In this document: piece by piece, positions 5,806 to 5,915 of the stretch
Layout of the letters: each line of letters starts with the position of its first letter
Position numbering within the stretch: position 1 is the stretch's first letter
Assembly (NCBI GenBank): GCA_015657605.1
Contig: JACDQO010000512.1
Location: forward strand, 1 to 5,915
From: Limnohabitans sp.
GTDB taxonomy: Bacteria > Pseudomonadota > Gammaproteobacteria > Burkholderiales > Burkholderiaceae_C
Direction: 5' to 3'
Length of the DNA: 5,915 bases
Made by a program: the position numbers and the translations under genes
Notes under the pieces: generated by a model
Database searches by the model: none
Seen by the model: the letters and a program-made list of their open reading frames with translations, nothing else
Told to the model about the DNA's origin: nothing

Positions 5806-5915
5806 TCGTTGATGATGGGGTCACGCCCAGCCCGTCAAAGCCGAGGGACATGGCCAAGCTTCAAGGCCGAGCTTCAAGGTCTGGTGCGTGTTTGGGGGCT
5901 GAGTTTTTCCAAGGC
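5806..5915. other. Non-coding region upstream of the amidase
   Basis: I see no gene in these 110 bases on either strand. The ATG at 5851-5849 on the minus strand is not in frame with the amidase. No convincing -10/-35 pair is visible. The only structure found is a 13-bp tandem duplication, listed separately. The amidase promoter may lie here or beyond the window edge. Confidence 0.5.
5854..5879. repeat. Tandem duplication of a 13-bp unit upstream of the amidase
   Basis: Two adjacent 13-bp units, CCAAGCTTCAAGG (5854-5866) and CCGAGCTTCAAGG (5867-5879), differ at one base. They begin 61 bases upstream of the amidase ATG. They could be paired regulator sites or a simple slippage duplication. 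Confidence 0.65.

Overview
The window looks like chromosomal DNA from a betaproteobacterium, most likely Burkholderiales and Comamonadaceae-like. I infer this from the GC-rich codon use, a type III pantothenate kinase (CoaX), a phasin next to a PhaD-like regulator, and the general style of the proteins. No phylogenetic marker is present, so the placement is an inference. The DNA is gene-dense, has no gene-free stretch over 300 bases, and shows no mobile element, CRISPR array, tRNA or rRNA.

Layout. (1) Positions 1-707, minus strand: the first two thirds of dTDP-glucose 4,6-dehydratase (rfbB/rmlB), cut by the window edge. This is an entry enzyme to dTDP-rhamnose and presumably the edge of a surface-polysaccharide cluster. 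(2) Positions 854-2001, plus strand, divergent from rfbB: a PhaF/PhaI-type phasin followed 23 nt later by a TetR-family regulator that resembles PhaD, i.e. a small polyhydroxyalkanoate granule module. (3) Positions 1992-4248, minus strand: an apparent operon transcribed as membrane-anchored M23 peptidase, then bactofilin, then coaX. A plausible sigma70 promoter lies upstream (4307-4335). The tail of coaX overlaps the tail of the TetR gene by 10 bp. (4) Positions 4381-5793, minus strand: an amidase-signature hydrolase with an intact Lys-Ser-Ser triad. (5) Positions 5806-5915: upstream DNA of the amidase, with a 13-bp tandem duplication.

How the parts work together. The M23 peptidase and bactofilin are the classic pairing of a cytoskeletal polymer with a cell-wall hydrolase that shapes or locally remodels peptidoglycan. 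CoaX supplies coenzyme A, and PHA monomers are CoA thioesters, but any functional link between coaX and the phasin/regulator pair is speculative. 

The most notable observation is in the bactofilin gene. The best start (an ideal AAAGGAG Shine-Dalgarno before ATG at 3272, encoding MFGSKK) is out of frame with the body of the protein by one base, at a run of six A's. Adding one A would give a continuous 151-residue protein with a typical bactofilin N-terminus. This is either a homopolymer sequencing error, a real frameshift, or a phase-variable start. Other points worth checking are a Fur-box-like sequence just upstream of coaX, a palindrome in the M23 leader, and the amidase tandem repeat. I saw no clearly undescribed system.
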